A stretch of 64,000 nucleotides of DNA from Lonepinella koalarum (GCA_030525745.1 JAUNED010000005.1:35826-99825), one strand, 5' to 3'. Numbered from the stretch's first letter, positions 1 through 9,899 are shown. A program made the numbers and translations. Notes: generated by a model from the sequence alone, not told the origin.

Positions 1-63
1 TAGCTTGGTGAGTTTTTCTGCAAGTTGGTTTAATGTTGGCGTAAAATCTTGTAGTTCAAGCAT
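1..63 (-). CDS. 5' end of an unidentified gene, cut by the left edge
   Basis: An open frame on the minus strand begins with ATG at 63 and runs off the left edge after 21 codons, starting MLELQDFTPTLNQL. An AAGGA ribosome-binding sequence sits about nine bases upstream, which supports a real start. The peptide is too short to identify the family. It would be transcribed away from the UmuD-like gene to its right, from the intergenic stretch 64-284. Confidence 0.45.
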   Translation of the reverse strand, partial: MLELQDFTPTLNQLAEKLTKL

Positions 64-284
64 AATCTGAGTTCCTTTGCGTGAATGACATTGTTGAGAT
101 TTTAACACGAAATGGTTGGAATTTTTACCGCACTTTTTATGATCTGTCGCAAAAATGTTAAACAATCAACCCAAGGGGTTAATGGTAGAATTTTTTATGA
201 ATAACCATTATTTCACAAAATTTATCACTACAAAGTGCGGTCACTTTTGACACTTTTTTACTTTAAGAAAAAAACGAAAATTAA

Positions 285-743
285 TTAAGCTGCAAATTTC
301 ATCGCTGTTTTTGGTTTTAATTGATGAATAGTATTGGTGACAGTACCAACAATAGGGAGTTCAGACCAATTTTTCGTTTTAATATTTTCTTGTTTTGAGT
401 TTAATGCAAAGAAAATAAATTCCCCTTTATCATAAGTTACCAGTTCATAAATTTCCATTTTATTATTTATTTCCAGCACAACTAAATCGCCGATAGACAA
501 ACACTCATTTTTTTCCACTATCAACATATCGCCTTGCTCAATCCCCCAAGCCAACATATCAGGATTCGTCACACGAATAAAACAGGTTTGTTGTGGGCGC
601 TTGATGCAATATAAATTTAAATCTAATTTACGGCTAAAACTTACCGTATTTTTTGGCATATCTTCGTAAAACGGCATAGGGTTATATGAACCCCCCATAG
701 CGGAATTAAATGCGGTATTGGCGGGATAAGTGGAATAATTCAT
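285..743 (-). CDS. LexA/UmuD-fold (S24-like) protein lacking the catalytic serine
   Basis: A 152-residue protein whose second half aligns with the UmuD/LexA C-terminal domain: the block around residues 53-75 (ending GIEQGDMLIVE) followed by GDLVVL and a late PIVGTV. Where UmuD has the nucleophile serine (GDSM), this protein has NPDM with Asp62. The region that should supply the catalytic lysine reads MEIYEL. It is therefore probably not self-cleaving and may act as a scaffold or partner. The start at 743 was chosen because GAGGAAA lies just upstream; an ATG at 815 has no ribosome-binding site. A LexA-box-like sequence lies 80 bases upstream. No umuC-like gene is next to it. The family fold is fairly sure, the function unknown. 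Confidence 0.7.
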   Translation of the reverse strand: MNYSTYPANTAFNSAMGGSYNPMPFYEDMPKNTVSFSRKLDLNLYCIKRPQQTCFIRVTNPDMLAWGIEQGDMLIVEKNECLSIGDLVVLEINNKMEIYELVTYDKGEFIFFALNSKQENIKTKNWSELPIVGTVTNTIHQLKPKTAMKFAA

Positions 744-823
744 CGTATTTTCCTCAAAAACAGTGAATAAAATTATAAAGTTTACCTGTGTAAAATTACG
801 TGTTTTTTTATACATACCTATAT

Positions 824-842
824 TACTGTTTATTAAACCATA
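824..842 (-). promoter_or_regulatory. Possible LexA (SOS) box
   Basis: The sequence reads TACTG, ten A/T-rich bases, then CATA, which is one base off the gammaproteobacterial LexA pattern CTG-N10-CAG. It lies about 80 bases upstream of the UmuD-like start, a sensible promoter position. It is a single imperfect site, so the call is tentative. Confidence 0.35.
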
Positions 843-1009
843 CTGTCAATAAAAATAGTGATTTAATGAAAAAATTTTTACACACCTTTAAAATTTATAA
901 TATTTCTAAATAAATCATATAAAAATTAGAAAATATCTATTTTTTTGTTTTGTTTAATGATAGCGGTTTTCTTTTTGTTTGTTTTCTTTATAATCGATTG
1001 TCCTCAGGG

Positions 1010-1024
1010 GGATCAAGTTGATCC
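1010..1024. promoter_or_regulatory. Inverted repeat in the sstT leader
   Basis: GGATCAAGTTGATCC is a perfect 7-base inverted repeat around one central base, 36 bases before the sstT start. A TATAAT at 989-994 could be the -10 element, so the repeat would lie in the early transcript or act as an operator. No regulator is assigned. Confidence 0.35.
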
Positions 1025-1059
1025 GAATATCAATCTCTTACAAATAAAGAAGTGAAATT

Positions 1060-2301
1060 ATGAACACATCTGGTTTATTTGCGTTATTTTTTCAAGGAAA
1101 TTTAGTTAAGCGAATTTCTATCGGTTTAATTTTAGGGATTATTGTCGGCGTACTTTCACCGACTTTAGAACCTGCTCTAGGCTTTGATTTGTCTGAAAAA
1201 ATCGGTTTTTTAGGCCAACTTTTTGTACGCTCATTACGTTCCGTTGCACCAATTTTGGTTTTTGTTTTAGTCATTGCAGCGATTGCAAACAAAAAAATCG
1301 GCTCAAAAAGTAATATGAAAGAAATCATTATACTTTATTTACTGGGTACATTCTTAGCTGCTTTGACCGCAGTTATTGCAAGCTTCCTATTCCCAACCAA
1401 AATTGCATTAGCCGTAGGCGATGCCTCATTAACGCCACCGGGAAAAGTAAGCGAAGTTTTAAGTACCTTAGTATTTAATGTTATCGACAATCCATTAAAT
1501 GCCCTATTTAATGCCAACTTTATCGGTATTTTGGCTTGGGCAATTGGTTTAGGTATCGCATTGCGTTATGCCTCTGACACCACTAAAACTGTCGTAACCG
1601 ATTTTTCTGAAGCGATTTCAAAAATTGTGCATTTCATTATTAGCTTAGCGCCAATCGGTGTGTTTGGTTTAGTGGCTTCCACATTGGCAGATAAAGGTTT
1701 ATCCGCTTTAATTGACTATGCACAATTATTAGTTGTATTGGTCGGTGCAATGTTCTTTGTTGCCTTTATTATTAACCCACTCCTCGTATTTTGGAAATTA
1801 AAACGCAATCCCTATCCGTTAGTATGGACATGTATCCGTGAAAGTGGCTTAACTGCATTTTTAACCCGTAGCTCTGCAGCTAATATTCCGGTCAATATGA
1901 ACTTAGCAAAACGCTTAAATTTGAATGAAGATATTTATTCCGTATCCATTCCATTAGGCGCAACCATCAATATGGCAGGAGCGGCAATTACAATTACCGT
2001 CTTAACCCTTTCTGCTGTTTATACCTTAGGTATTGAAGTATCCTTACCAACAGCTTTATTATTAAGTGTAGTCGCTAGTATTTGTGCTTGTGGTGCATCA
2101 GGTGTAGCCGGTGGTTCACTTCTGTTAATTCCGTTAGCTTGTAGTTTATTTGGTATCCCGAATGAAATTGCTGCACAAGTTATCGGTGTAGGCTTCATTA
2201 TTGGCGTGCTACAAGACTCCACTGAAACAGCATTGAATTCTTCTACTGATGTTATTTTTACCGCATCTGTATGTATGGCTGAAGAAAATCGTCAAGGTTA
2301 A
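1060..2301 (+). CDS. sstT: Serine/threonine:sodium symporter SstT
   Basis: A 413-residue inner-membrane transporter of the dicarboxylate/amino acid:cation symporter family. It takes up serine and threonine with sodium. The N-terminus ([20 protein letters not shown]) and the conserved [12 protein letters not shown] motif near residues 300-311 match SstT, as does the run of hydrophobic segments and the full length. A TATAAT lies at 989-994 and a strong terminator follows, so it is probably a single-gene unit. The next genes downstream are unrelated glycosyltransferases. Confidence 0.93.
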   Translation: MNTSGLFALFFQGNLVKRISIGLILGIIVGVLSPTLEPALGFDLSEKIGFLGQLFVRSLRSVAPILVFVLVIAAIANKKIGSKSNMKEIIILYLLGTFLAALTAVIASFLFPTKIALAVGDASLTPPGKVSEVLSTLVFNVIDNPLNALFNANFIGILAWAIGLGIALRYASDTTKTVVTDFSEAISKIVHFIISLAPIGVFGLVASTLADKGLSALIDYAQLLVVLVGAMFFVAFIINPLLVFWKLKRNPYPLVWTCIRESGLTAFLTRSSAANIPVNMNLAKRLNLNEDIYSVSIPLGATINMAGAAITITVLTLSAVYTLGIEVSLPTALLLSVVASICACGASGVAGGSLLLIPLACSLFGIPNEIAAQVIGVGFIIGVLQDSTETALNSSTDVIFTASVCMAEENRQG

Positions 2302-2316
2302 TATTCATAACACATT

Positions 2317-2347
2317 AAATGCGATCTTAGGGTCGCATTTTTTATTT
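2317..2347 (+). terminator. Rho-independent terminator of sstT
   Basis: AAATGCGA and TCGCATTT form an 8-base stem followed by a T-rich run, 16 bases after the sstT stop. Confidence 0.8.
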
Positions 2348-2445
2348 GTGAAAACAGCTAATAGCGTACTATTTGATTGCTTTTTTCGATAAAAAACGTA
2401 TGATACTTTTATTGAAAATCTTCTTTTATGAATTGAAACAATACA

Positions 2446-3678
2446 ATGGAAAAGAAAAAAATTCTTGTATTACATGTTGCTCTAGCTGTAGGTGGGGCAG
2501 AAACTGTATTACTAAATTATTTAAATATTCTTACCAAAAACCCAGAATATCAAGTAGATTTGGCCGTTTTTGAAGGTGGTGAAAAAAATCACTTAGAAAA
2601 AATAGATAGTTCTATTAAAGTTGATTTTTTATTAAATGAAATTGAAACTCAATTTAGCCGTTATACTTACTGGAAATCTAAACAATCAAATATTTCAGAT
2701 AGTGATAGACGATATTATTCTTCTTGGGATAGTCATATTTCTAATACGAGATTAGAAAGGCTGAAGAATAAAATTAAAAAAGAAAATTATGATTTAATCA
2801 TTGACTTTCAAGGTATTGTTATTACTTTTATCACACCTGAATTTATCAAGACAATAAAAAAACCAATTATATCTTGGATTCATTCTGATTCAGATTTTGA
2901 ACGATGGGAATATAATGTAGAAAATACAAAACAAAAATTAGATTATATTTCTAGCTTCGTTGCAATCTGTATGGATATGAAAAAGAAATATGCTAACGCC
3001 TTAGAAAATAGGTTTTTATCAAATAAAGAAGTATATACATTATATAATCCTTTAGATATTAATAAAGTCTTGAATCTAGCAAATGAAGAAGTTTCTGAGC
3101 TTGATCAAGATTTATTAAATTATCCTTTTATTTTACAGGTAGCACGATTAGATGAGAGACAAAAAAATCACCTTAAAATGATCGACTTATTTGCTAAATT
3201 AAAAGAAAAAGGGATAAAAGAGAAACTCTATATTATTGGTAATGGAAATAGTTATGCTATTCTACAGGAAAAAATTAAAGAGCTAGGATTGGAAAATGAA
3301 TGCTTATTATTAGGTTCTAGAACGAATCCAATGCCTTTTATGAGAAGAGCAAACTTATTTATTCATACTGCAAATTACGAAGGTCTGGGAATGGTTCTTA
3401 TTGAAAGTATGATTTGTGGTGTGCCTGTTGTGGCTTTTGATTGCCCAACGGGGCCAAGAGAAATTTTGGCAGACGGAAAATATGGTGAGTTAATTCCAAT
3501 GGGTAATGATGAATTATTTATTGAAAAAACCTATGAATTATTAAGTCACGAAGAAAAACGCCAACATTATATCTCATTATTGCCGGAAGCTGTAGAAAGA
3601 TTTAGTTTTGAACAAATTGAGCACGATTTTTTTGCCTTAATTGAAAAAACAATATCTGAGAATAATTCCTTAAACTAA
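2446..3678 (+). CDS. Glycosyltransferase family 4 (GT-B fold)
   Basis: A 410-residue retaining GT-B glycosyltransferase. The N-terminus has the typical ALAVGGAETVLLNYL loop. The C-terminal nucleotide-sugar half contains the EX7E motif in YEGLGMVLIES near residues 308-318, followed by GVPVVAF and a PTGPREIL stretch. No signal peptide or membrane segment is seen, so it is probably cytosolic and acts on a lipid-linked acceptor. The gene is AT-richer than its neighbours and is followed, with an uptake sequence between, by a family 2 glycosyltransferase, so both may build the lipooligosaccharide outer core or another surface glycan. Donor and acceptor cannot be read from the sequence. Confidence 0.82.
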   Translation: MEKKKILVLHVALAVGGAETVLLNYLNILTKNPEYQVDLAVFEGGEKNHLEKIDSSIKVDFLLNEIETQFSRYTYWKSKQSNISDSDRRYYSSWDSHISNTRLERLKNKIKKENYDLIIDFQGIVITFITPEFIKTIKKPIISWIHSDSDFERWEYNVENTKQKLDYISSFVAICMDMKKKYANALENRFLSNKEVYTLYNPLDINKVLNLANEEVSELDQDLLNYPFILQVARLDERQKNHLKMIDLFAKLKEKGIKEKLYIIGNGNSYAILQEKIKELGLENECLLLGSRTNPMPFMRRANLFIHTANYEGLGMVLIESMICGVPVVAFDCPTGPREILADGKYGELIPMGNDELFIEKTYELLSHEEKRQHYISLLPEAVERFSFEQIEHDFFALIEKTISENNSLN

Positions 3679-3743
3679 AAGAAAAATGACCGCACTTTAT
3701 TATCAAGAATAAAGTATAACATTAAGAAAGAAATAGGTAAGCT

Positions 3744-4931
3744 ATGTTAAAGAAAAAGACACTCTGCTTAGTCATGATTGTTCGTAATGAATCCAAAGTA
3801 ATTAAACGAGCTTTGGATAGAGTAAAAAATCATATAGATTATTGGGTAATTGTAGATACCGGATCTGATGATAATACCATGGAAATTATTAAAGATACGT
3901 TAAAGCATATTCCGGGCGAATTACACCAACAAGAATGGGTTAATTTCGGCTATAACCGTAGTCAAAGTTTAAAATTTGCTAAAAATAAAGCAGATTATCT
4001 TTTACTTTGCGATGCCGATGAGCAGATCATTTTTTCTGAGGAATTTAAGGCAGAAGAATTAAATAAAGATGTGTATTTAATTTCTTATAATGGCACGAAT
4101 GATTATTCAGTTCCTTATTTAATTCGTGGTGACATTGATTGGCGTTATGTAGGTGTAACTCATGAATATTTAGACGCTGATATTGAAGTGGTAAAAGAAA
4201 AAATTAAAACAATTTCAATTCTAGACTTACAAGATGGTGGATTTAAACACGATAAATTTGAACGAGATATTCGTTTGTTAGAGCAAGGATTGAAAGACGA
4301 ACCTCATAATGTGCGTTATAAATTTTATTTAGCCAATTCTTATCGAGACAGTAAAAATAATGAAAAAGCCATTGAATGGTATCAAAAACGTATTGCTGAT
4401 GGTGGCTGGATTGAAGAAGTTACTTGTTCCTATGAAAATTTAGGAAAATGTTATGAAAAGCTAGGCAAGAATCAAGAGGCACTCAATACTTGGCTAATAG
4501 GATATGATTATAATCCTGCCCGCCTTGAATGTTTATATAATGCTGTTAGACTATTAAGAATTCAAGGTAACTGCCGTTTAGGGTATCAATTAGCCAAAAT
4601 CGCTGTCAATATTCCTTACCCTACAAATGATGTATTATTTATTCAACGAGATATTTATTCTCTTTGGATTTATTACGAATTATCTATTTGTGCTTATTAT
4701 AGCGGTGATTTTCAAACAGGTTATGATTGTTGTAAAAAAGTCCTTTTTGCCGATCCAAATCCCATTATTTTAGAAACAACAATTAACAATTTACGTTTTT
4801 ATAAAGAATTTGCGGAAAAAGATGAGAGCGAAAATGTAGTTAAATTAATTGAAATTATTCAGAGGTATTTAATCAATGCCAATAATGATGATGCCCAAAA
4901 AACGCTAACTTATTTACAAACATTAATTTGA
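3744..4931 (+). CDS. Glycosyltransferase family 2 with helical-repeat C-terminus
   Basis: A 395-residue protein. The N-terminal GT-A domain starts LCLVMIVRNESKVIKRAL and has VDTGSDDNT for nucleotide binding and the metal-binding CDADEQ near residue 91. From about residue 180 onward it is built of helix pairs resembling tetratricopeptide repeats (YKFYLANSYRDSKNNEKAIEWYQKR is too long to be chance; key positions are the repeated Y/A/W residues). This architecture is common in glycosyltransferases that modify surface glycans or proteins. It lies 65 bases after the family 4 enzyme, which suggests a shared pathway. The substrate is unknown. Confidence 0.78.
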   Translation: MLKKKTLCLVMIVRNESKVIKRALDRVKNHIDYWVIVDTGSDDNTMEIIKDTLKHIPGELHQQEWVNFGYNRSQSLKFAKNKADYLLLCDADEQIIFSEEFKAEELNKDVYLISYNGTNDYSVPYLIRGDIDWRYVGVTHEYLDADIEVVKEKIKTISILDLQDGGFKHDKFERDIRLLEQGLKDEPHNVRYKFYLANSYRDSKNNEKAIEWYQKRIADGGWIEEVTCSYENLGKCYEKLGKNQEALNTWLIGYDYNPARLECLYNAVRLLRIQGNCRLGYQLAKIAVNIPYPTNDVLFIQRDIYSLWIYYELSICAYYSGDFQTGYDCCKKVLFADPNPIILETTINNLRFYKEFAEKDESENVVKLIEIIQRYLINANNDDAQKTLTYLQTLI

Positions 4932-4946
4932 CCTCAACTATGCTTC

Positions 4947-4981
4947 AAAAATAAGGACTTCATGATGAAGTCCTTATTTTT
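4947..4981. terminator. Bidirectional terminator between convergent genes
   Basis: AAAAATAAGGACTTCA pairs with its complement across a three-base loop, giving a stem of about 15 pairs with A/T runs on both sides. It serves the glycosyltransferase on the plus strand and the L36 gene on the minus strand. Confidence 0.88.
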
Positions 4982-4999
4982 ATTTGAAAATTTAAAAAA

Positions 5000-5140
5000 C
5001 TATTTACGTTTTTTTCCACCTTGGCGGGCTTTAAAACGAGGGTTTTCTTTACAAATGACATAAACTACACCGTGACGGCGAACGACTTTACAACCCGGGT
5101 GGCGTGTTTTGGCACTTTTAAGTGAAGCTAAAACTTGCAT
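5000..5140 (-). CDS. Alternative 50S ribosomal protein L36 (type B)
   Basis: A 46-residue gene read from the minus strand: it begins [17 protein letters not shown] and ends with [10 protein letters not shown]. It matches the YkgO/RpmJ2 class, which keeps the basic L36 fold but lacks the CxxC...CxxxxH zinc ribbon of the standard protein. Only two cysteines are present. It sits 36 bases behind the L31 gene on the same strand, so the two form an operon. In E. coli the equivalent pair is made under zinc starvation. Confidence 0.9.
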   Translation of the reverse strand: MQVLASLKSAKTRHPGCKVVRRHGVVYVICKENPRFKARQGGKKRK

Positions 5141-5176
5141 AATTGACCTTATTTTTTATTGATTATTTAGTAGTGA

Positions 5177-5443
5177 TTATTTGCTTTTAAATGCACCGAA
5201 TTTACCATAACGGTTATTAAATTCGCTTGCACGTCCTTCATTACCAATTTGACGGGTTTTACCTGTATAAAATGGGTGTGACGCAGAAGAAGTATCACAC
5301 ATAAAAACAGGGTATTCATTGCCGTCTTCCCATTTCATGGTTGCTGTTGTTCTTGCACAAGAACGAATCAAGAAGCCTTGTTTGGCGTTGCTGTCGTAAA
5401 ATAATACGGTGCGATAATTTTCTGGGTGAATGCCTTTTTTCAT
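5177..5443 (-). CDS. rpmE2: 50S ribosomal protein L31 type B
   Basis: An 88-residue L31 of type B, starting [17 protein letters not shown] and containing [11 protein letters not shown]. The zinc-binding CxxC pair of type A L31 is absent. The start at 5443 was chosen because GGAG lies six bases upstream; the reading frame is open 11 codons further but without a ribosome-binding site. It is the first gene of a two-gene unit with the type B L36 gene. In other bacteria this pair replaces zinc-containing paralogs under zinc limitation; I saw no clear Zur box here. Confidence 0.92.
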   Translation of the reverse strand: MKKGIHPENYRTVLFYDSNAKQGFLIRSCARTTATMKWEDGNEYPVFMCDTSSASHPFYTGKTRQIGNEGRASEFNNRYGKFGAFKSK

Positions 5444-5499
5444 AAAAACTCCAATTTGATCTACTTTTATTTGCAATGAAAAATAAGTTTAGATGCGCA

Positions 5500-5527
5500 A
5501 TTATAATCTGTTCACAAGAAAATGCAA
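5500..5527 (-). promoter_or_regulatory. Sigma-70 promoter of the L31-L36 unit
   Basis: On the minus strand TTGCAT (5527-5522) and TATAAT (5505-5500) are separated by 16 bases, about 60 bases ahead of the L31 start. Confidence 0.5.
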
Positions 5528-5730
5528 CCTTCTTTTTTAAAGAAAATTAAGTTTTGGACATATTAAGTAAAAAAGTGCGGTCAATTTTTAGTGTGTTTTG
5601 GGTACCTTTTAGATTATCCATAGACCTTAGCTAGCTTTAAATAAAATTTAAAAAATTTATTATTTTGATAAATATTTGATAAAAACCACGATAATTTTTG
5701 ATTGTTTGACAATAAAAAAGGAAAATATTT

Positions 5731-5758
5731 TTGAACCAATGAAATTTTGTTGTAGAAT
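5731..5758 (+). promoter_or_regulatory. Sigma-70 promoter of the aminotransferase gene
   Basis: TTGAAC at 5731-5736 and TAGAAT at 5753-5758 are separated by 16 bases, 40 bases before the start codon. The rest of the 322-base gap 5477-5798 is A/T-rich, holds one uptake sequence near 5573, and shows no gene. Confidence 0.5.
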
Positions 5759-5798
5759 CACGACGTTTTTGATTTTATAAATATCACAAGGAAATATT

Positions 5799-7034
5799 AT
5801 GCAATTCAGAGAAATTAACCCTTCCCCACGTTTATTAATGTGTCCTGGCCCGACAGATGCCGATCCTCGTGTTTTGCGTGCGATGTCAGCACCGATTTTA
5901 GGCCAATTTGATCCTGAGTTTACCTCATTAATGAATGAAACAATGGAAATGGAACGTCGTCTTTTCCAAACAAAAAATGAACAAACTTATGTGGTGAATT
6001 CCACTTCTCGTGGCGGTTTGGAAACGGTTTTAACCGCAGCAATTTGCCCGGGCGATAAAGTGTTAATTCCAGCATTTGGTCGTTTCGGTTATTTATTAAA
6101 CGAAATTTTAGCCCGTAGCGGTGCAGATATTACTGTGATCGAAAGAGAATGGGGCACAGTTTTTGAACCCGAAGAAATTGAGGCAGAATTGAAAAAAGGT
6201 GGCTATAAAGCTGTTGCCATCATTCATGGTGAAACCTCAACCTCAATGATGCAACCCTTAGAAGAAATCGGCAAAATTTGTAAAAAATATGATGCTATGT
6301 TAATTGTGGATACGGTAGCAACTTTAGGTGGCGTAGATATTCGCGTTGATGAATGGGGCATTGATGCCTGTATCGGTGGTACGCAAAAATGTATTTCCGC
6401 ACCGTCCGGCACAGCCTTAATCACTTACAACAAACGCATTGAAGAGATCATTGCAAAACGTAAGCGTGTAGAAAAAGGTATTCGTGTAGATTCCGACGTA
6501 GATGGCACATTGCCACAAATTCCAAGCAACTATTTGGATTTGGCACAGTTGCAAGACTACTGGAGCCCACGCCGTTTAAATCACCATACTGAGGCAACTT
6601 CCGCACAATATGGTGTCCACGAGGCGTTACGTATTATTTTGCAAGAGGGATTAGAAGCTCGCTTTAAACGTCATATTTTAAATGATAAAGCTTTATGTGC
6701 CGGTTTAGAGGCAATGGGGCTGAAAATTTTTGGTGATCGCAAACACAAAGCGCCGGTTGTTACCGCATTCCATATTCCGGAAGGCATCACCGGCCCGGCA
6801 TTGCGTAGCGATATTCTAAATCATTTCGGTATCGAACTGGCAACCTCATTCGGGCCGTTAGACGGCAAAGTTATCCGTGTAGGCAATATGGGTTTCTCCA
6901 GCCAAAAACGCAATATTTTATTAACCTTAGGGGCATTAGAAGCGGTACTTTTAAGCCACAAAGTCAAAGTCCCTTCAGGCGATGCAGTAGCTGCCGCTTT
7001 AGCCATCTATAAAGAGGCTGAGAAAGTTGCTTAA
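5799..7034 (+). CDS. Class V PLP aminotransferase (alanine/serine-glyoxylate type)
   Basis: A 411-residue fold-type I aminotransferase, class V. It begins with the family's LLMCPGPTDADPRVL, has the cofactor-facing STSRGGLE loop, the VDTVATLGG aspartate motif and the Schiff-base lysine Lys197 in GGTQKCISAPSG. Relatives include alanine-glyoxylate, serine-pyruvate and ureidoglycine-glyoxylate aminotransferases. There are no purine-catabolism genes nearby, so glyoxylate-alanine or serine-pyruvate transfer is more likely, but this is inference. It stands alone, with its own promoter and an uptake-sequence terminator. Confidence 0.85.
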   Translation: MQFREINPSPRLLMCPGPTDADPRVLRAMSAPILGQFDPEFTSLMNETMEMERRLFQTKNEQTYVVNSTSRGGLETVLTAAICPGDKVLIPAFGRFGYLLNEILARSGADITVIEREWGTVFEPEEIEAELKKGGYKAVAIIHGETSTSMMQPLEEIGKICKKYDAMLIVDTVATLGGVDIRVDEWGIDACIGGTQKCISAPSGTALITYNKRIEEIIAKRKRVEKGIRVDSDVDGTLPQIPSNYLDLAQLQDYWSPRRLNHHTEATSAQYGVHEALRIILQEGLEARFKRHILNDKALCAGLEAMGLKIFGDRKHKAPVVTAFHIPEGITGPALRSDILNHFGIELATSFGPLDGKVIRVGNMGFSSQKRNILLTLGALEAVLLSHKVKVPSGDAVAAALAIYKEAEKVA

Positions 7035-7060
7035 CCTAGCCATAACCGAAGAATAACAAT

Positions 7061-7100
7061 AAAAGTGCGGTCAAAATACTCTCTGTTTTGACCGCACTTT
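7061..7100. terminator. Terminator made of two inverted uptake sequences
   Basis: AAAAGTGCGGTCAAAA and its reverse complement lie nine bases apart between two convergent genes. The hairpin has a 15-base stem flanked by A/T runs and can end transcription from both sides. It also doubles as a DNA uptake signal. Confidence 0.82.
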
Positions 7101-7112
7101 AATAATGTCCTT

Positions 7113-9275
7113 CTATTCTTCGGCGTGCAAAGTGATTAACCAACAATTATGAATGTGTTTATTGCGTTCAAAATCCAAAGGTAAGGTTTTTGCGGAGATT
7201 TCAATTGCATTTAACCCTATTTCTGCCATAGCAGAAAAATCCATCTTAAAGCCTCGCTTGTTATTAGAAAATACAATTGTTCCTGCTTTTCGCAAAATAC
7301 GTTTTAGCTGCGTCATCAATTTAATATGATCCCTTTGCACATCCCAACTCTCTTCCATTCGCTTCGAATTGGAAAATGTCGGAGGATCAACGAAGATGAG
7401 ATCAAATTGTCGATCACATTTTGCCAACCATTGCAAACAATCTGCCTGAATGAGTGTATGCTTCGGAGCATTTAATTCATTCAATATCAAATTCTGTTCA
7501 GCCCAATTCAAATAAGTGTTTGACATATCCACAGTCGTAGTGGATTTTGCCCCATTCAATGCCGCATGAATAGTCGCCGAACCTGTATAGGCAAATAAAT
7601 TAAGAAAATCCTTGCCGGCAGCCATTTCTCCTACCATTTTCCGCGTGAGCCGATGATCCAAAAATAAACCTGTATCCAAATAATCGGTTAAATTTACCCA
7701 CAATTTCGCACCATATTCGTTCACATAAAAGTACTCACCTTTATTCGCCAATTTTTCGTACTGATTTGTACCTTTTTGCTTTTGGCGGACTTTCAATATT
7801 AATTTATTGGTTTCCACGCCTGTCACGCTTAACGTGGCTGTAACTGCATCCAATAAACGCTGACGGGCTTTGTTTTCATCAATATTTTTCGGTGCGGCAT
7901 ATTCCTGCACTACAATATGATCGGCATAACGATCCACTGCCAAATTATAATCCGGTAAGTCAGCGTCATATAAACGATAAGCATCTAGCCCTTGGCTTTT
8001 AGCCCACTTTTCAATTTTTTTACTATTTTTCTGCAATCGGTTGGCAAAATCCGCAGCCACATCGGTATTTAAAACCAACTGATTTTGCACCGCTCTGTCT
8101 TGATTATTGCCCGCTTCAACAACTAAAGTGCGGTCAGAAATTTGATAGTTTTTTTGCACGCAATCCAATGGCCCGTTTTTTGCCTTAAACTGGCGATGAG
8201 AACGCAATCGTAAACAATCCAGTAAGCCTTGTTCTGAACTAAAAATTGAAGCATTCCAGCCGGAAAATTGTTGCTTCAACCGTTGCCCAAACACGGAATA
8301 TAACGCAATTAATGAGGGAGTTGTGCCAAGCCTTTCTCCATAAGGCGGATTGCAAATCACTGTTCCTTTTTGCTCCGACACAGGATTTTTTAATGCTGCC
8401 ACATCTGATTGTTTAAAAGAGACTAAATGAGCTACACCTGCATTTCTAGCATTTTGTTGGGCTTTTTTCAGTACACGATGATCCAAATCAAAACCATAAA
8501 AGTGCGGTTGCAACTGACGATTAAATTCAGTTTCAGCAAAGGCTTCAGCTTCACTTTTTATACTTTCCCAAACAGACTGATTATGGCCTTTCCAAAAATC
8601 AAATCCCCAATGTCGGCGTTGTAATTGCGGTGCAATTTTAGCTTCCATTTGAGCAGCTTCTATCAGTAATGTCCCCGAACCACACATTGGATCCACCAAT
8701 GGCGAGCCTTTTTCCCACCCCGAGCGTAATACTATCGCTGCAGCCAGCGTTTCACGTAACGGTGCTTGTCCTGCATCTTCACGATAACCGCGCAAATGCA
8801 ATGCTTCACCGCTTAAATCTAAGGATAAAACAACTTCTTCACGTTGCAAATAAACGTGAATACGAATATCAGGTCGTTCCTTATCTACACTTGGGCGAAT
8901 TTTTCCTTGACGCTCAAAATAATCCACAATACCGTCTTTTACTCGCATTGCGCCAAATTGCGTATGGCGAATTTCTCTATTTGTGCCGTTAAAATCCACA
9001 AAAAAACGGCAATGTTCGTCAAAATAGTTTAACCAAGGCTGACTGACAACCGTAGAATATAAATCCAAATCACTATAAATTTTTGCCGTAGCAATGGGTA
9101 GTAAAATCCTCGAAGCTAGTCTTGACCAAAGTAAAGTACGGTACTGTGTTTCGTCATCAGCCATAAAATGCACGCCACCTTGTGTAATTTGGCATTCTTT
9201 AGCTCCTAGTTCTGTCAGCTCGACTTTTAATAATTCTTCAAAACCTCGAGCTGTCGTGGCAAAAAGTTGTTTCAT
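7113..9275 (-). CDS. rlmL: 23S rRNA G2445-N2 / G2069-N7 methyltransferase RlmKL
   Basis: A 720-residue fused enzyme that methylates two guanines of 23S rRNA during assembly of the large subunit. The N-terminal part ([20 protein letters not shown]) with a THUMP domain is followed by the RlmL methyltransferase with [14 protein letters not shown] and the NPPYGER motif. The C-terminal RlmK domain carries [13 protein letters not shown]. Both catalytic halves look complete. It has its own convergent terminator downstream; sixA lies upstream on the same strand. Confidence 0.95.
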   Translation of the reverse strand: MKQLFATTARGFEELLKVELTELGAKECQITQGGVHFMADDETQYRTLLWSRLASRILLPIATAKIYSDLDLYSTVVSQPWLNYFDEHCRFFVDFNGTNREIRHTQFGAMRVKDGIVDYFERQGKIRPSVDKERPDIRIHVYLQREEVVLSLDLSGEALHLRGYREDAGQAPLRETLAAAIVLRSGWEKGSPLVDPMCGSGTLLIEAAQMEAKIAPQLQRRHWGFDFWKGHNQSVWESIKSEAEAFAETEFNRQLQPHFYGFDLDHRVLKKAQQNARNAGVAHLVSFKQSDVAALKNPVSEQKGTVICNPPYGERLGTTPSLIALYSVFGQRLKQQFSGWNASIFSSEQGLLDCLRLRSHRQFKAKNGPLDCVQKNYQISDRTLVVEAGNNQDRAVQNQLVLNTDVAADFANRLQKNSKKIEKWAKSQGLDAYRLYDADLPDYNLAVDRYADHIVVQEYAAPKNIDENKARQRLLDAVTATLSVTGVETNKLILKVRQKQKGTNQYEKLANKGEYFYVNEYGAKLWVNLTDYLDTGLFLDHRLTRKMVGEMAAGKDFLNLFAYTGSATIHAALNGAKSTTTVDMSNTYLNWAEQNLILNELNAPKHTLIQADCLQWLAKCDRQFDLIFVDPPTFSNSKRMEESWDVQRDHIKLMTQLKRILRKAGTIVFSNNKRGFKMDFSAMAEIGLNAIEISAKTLPLDFERNKHIHNCWLITLHAEE

Positions 9276-9328
9276 TTTGTCTTCTCAAAAAATAAATTTG
9301 CGAGATTATAACAGATTATCGCTAGGCA

Positions 9329-9787
9329 TTAGGGGTATTTCGTCTGCAATACTTGGCATTTTTCTTTGCTCCAATGAATTTCTGCAATAGTTGCTGGGTA
9401 AAAAGAGACGCTACTTTTACCACAAAGTACCGCCACAATTTCACTCACGAGAGGCAAATGGGAAATAATAAGGACATTTTGTATGCCTTTTTCCGCTAAA
9501 ACAGATAAATAATCATTGACCAATTCAGCACTACCGTAAGGCGTAATTGCTTCCCATATTTCACTTTTTTGGATTAATAGGTTATCAAAAACCATATCTA
9601 TTTGTTCAAAGGTTTGTTTTGCCCGCACATAAGGGCTGACCAATACTTTCTCAAAGGAAAGTGCGGTGGATTTAAGCCAAGTTCCCTGTGAAAACGCTTG
9701 TTTTCGTCCTTGTTCGGTGAGCTGGCGGGCTTTATCTGAATCAGCCATCATTTCAGCATCGCCATGCCTCATCACAAATACTTTCAT
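9329..9787 (-). CDS. sixA: Phosphohistidine phosphatase SixA
   Basis: A 152-residue histidine phosphatase of the phosphoglycerate-mutase fold. The catalytic RHG motif is at residues 7-9 (MKVFVMRHGDAE), and a second active-site histidine lies in LIISHLPLVSE. SixA removes phosphate from histidine phosphotransfer domains; in E. coli it acts in the nitrogen phosphotransferase system. It lies 53 bases upstream of rlmL on the same strand, so co-transcription is possible. Confidence 0.88.
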   Translation of the reverse strand: MKVFVMRHGDAEMMADSDKARQLTEQGRKQAFSQGTWLKSTALSFEKVLVSPYVRAKQTFEQIDMVFDNLLIQKSEIWEAITPYGSAELVNDYLSVLAEKGIQNVLIISHLPLVSEIVAVLCGKSSVSFYPATIAEIHWSKEKCQVLQTKYP

Positions 9788-9867
9788 TATTTATCCTCAA
9801 TTTAAATAGAGAGGGTGATTTTCTTGAATTCCAAAGTGAAAGTCAAAAGGAAAATTTTATATAGATA

Positions 9868-9899
9868 AACTCGATCTTTAACGAGTTTCGGCGTATAAT
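9868..9899 (+). promoter_or_regulatory. pykA promoter region with an inverted repeat
   Basis: TATAAT at 9894-9899 lies 50 bases before pykA. Upstream, AACTCG and CGAGTT form an inverted repeat across eight bases (9868-9887), covering the place where the -35 should be. No good -35 is seen, which hints at activator or repressor control. Confidence 0.4.

Noticed and set aside
744..815. Longer N-terminus of the UmuD-like protein from ATG 815
   Set aside because: No ribosome-binding site before 815, while GAGGAAA precedes the ATG at 743.
2373..2573. 66-codon plus-strand frame before the family 4 glycosyltransferase
   Set aside because: It overlaps the start of the real gene in another frame and its residues look random.
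2446..4931. Capsule locus
   Set aside because: Only two glycosyltransferases, with no export or polymerase genes beside them.
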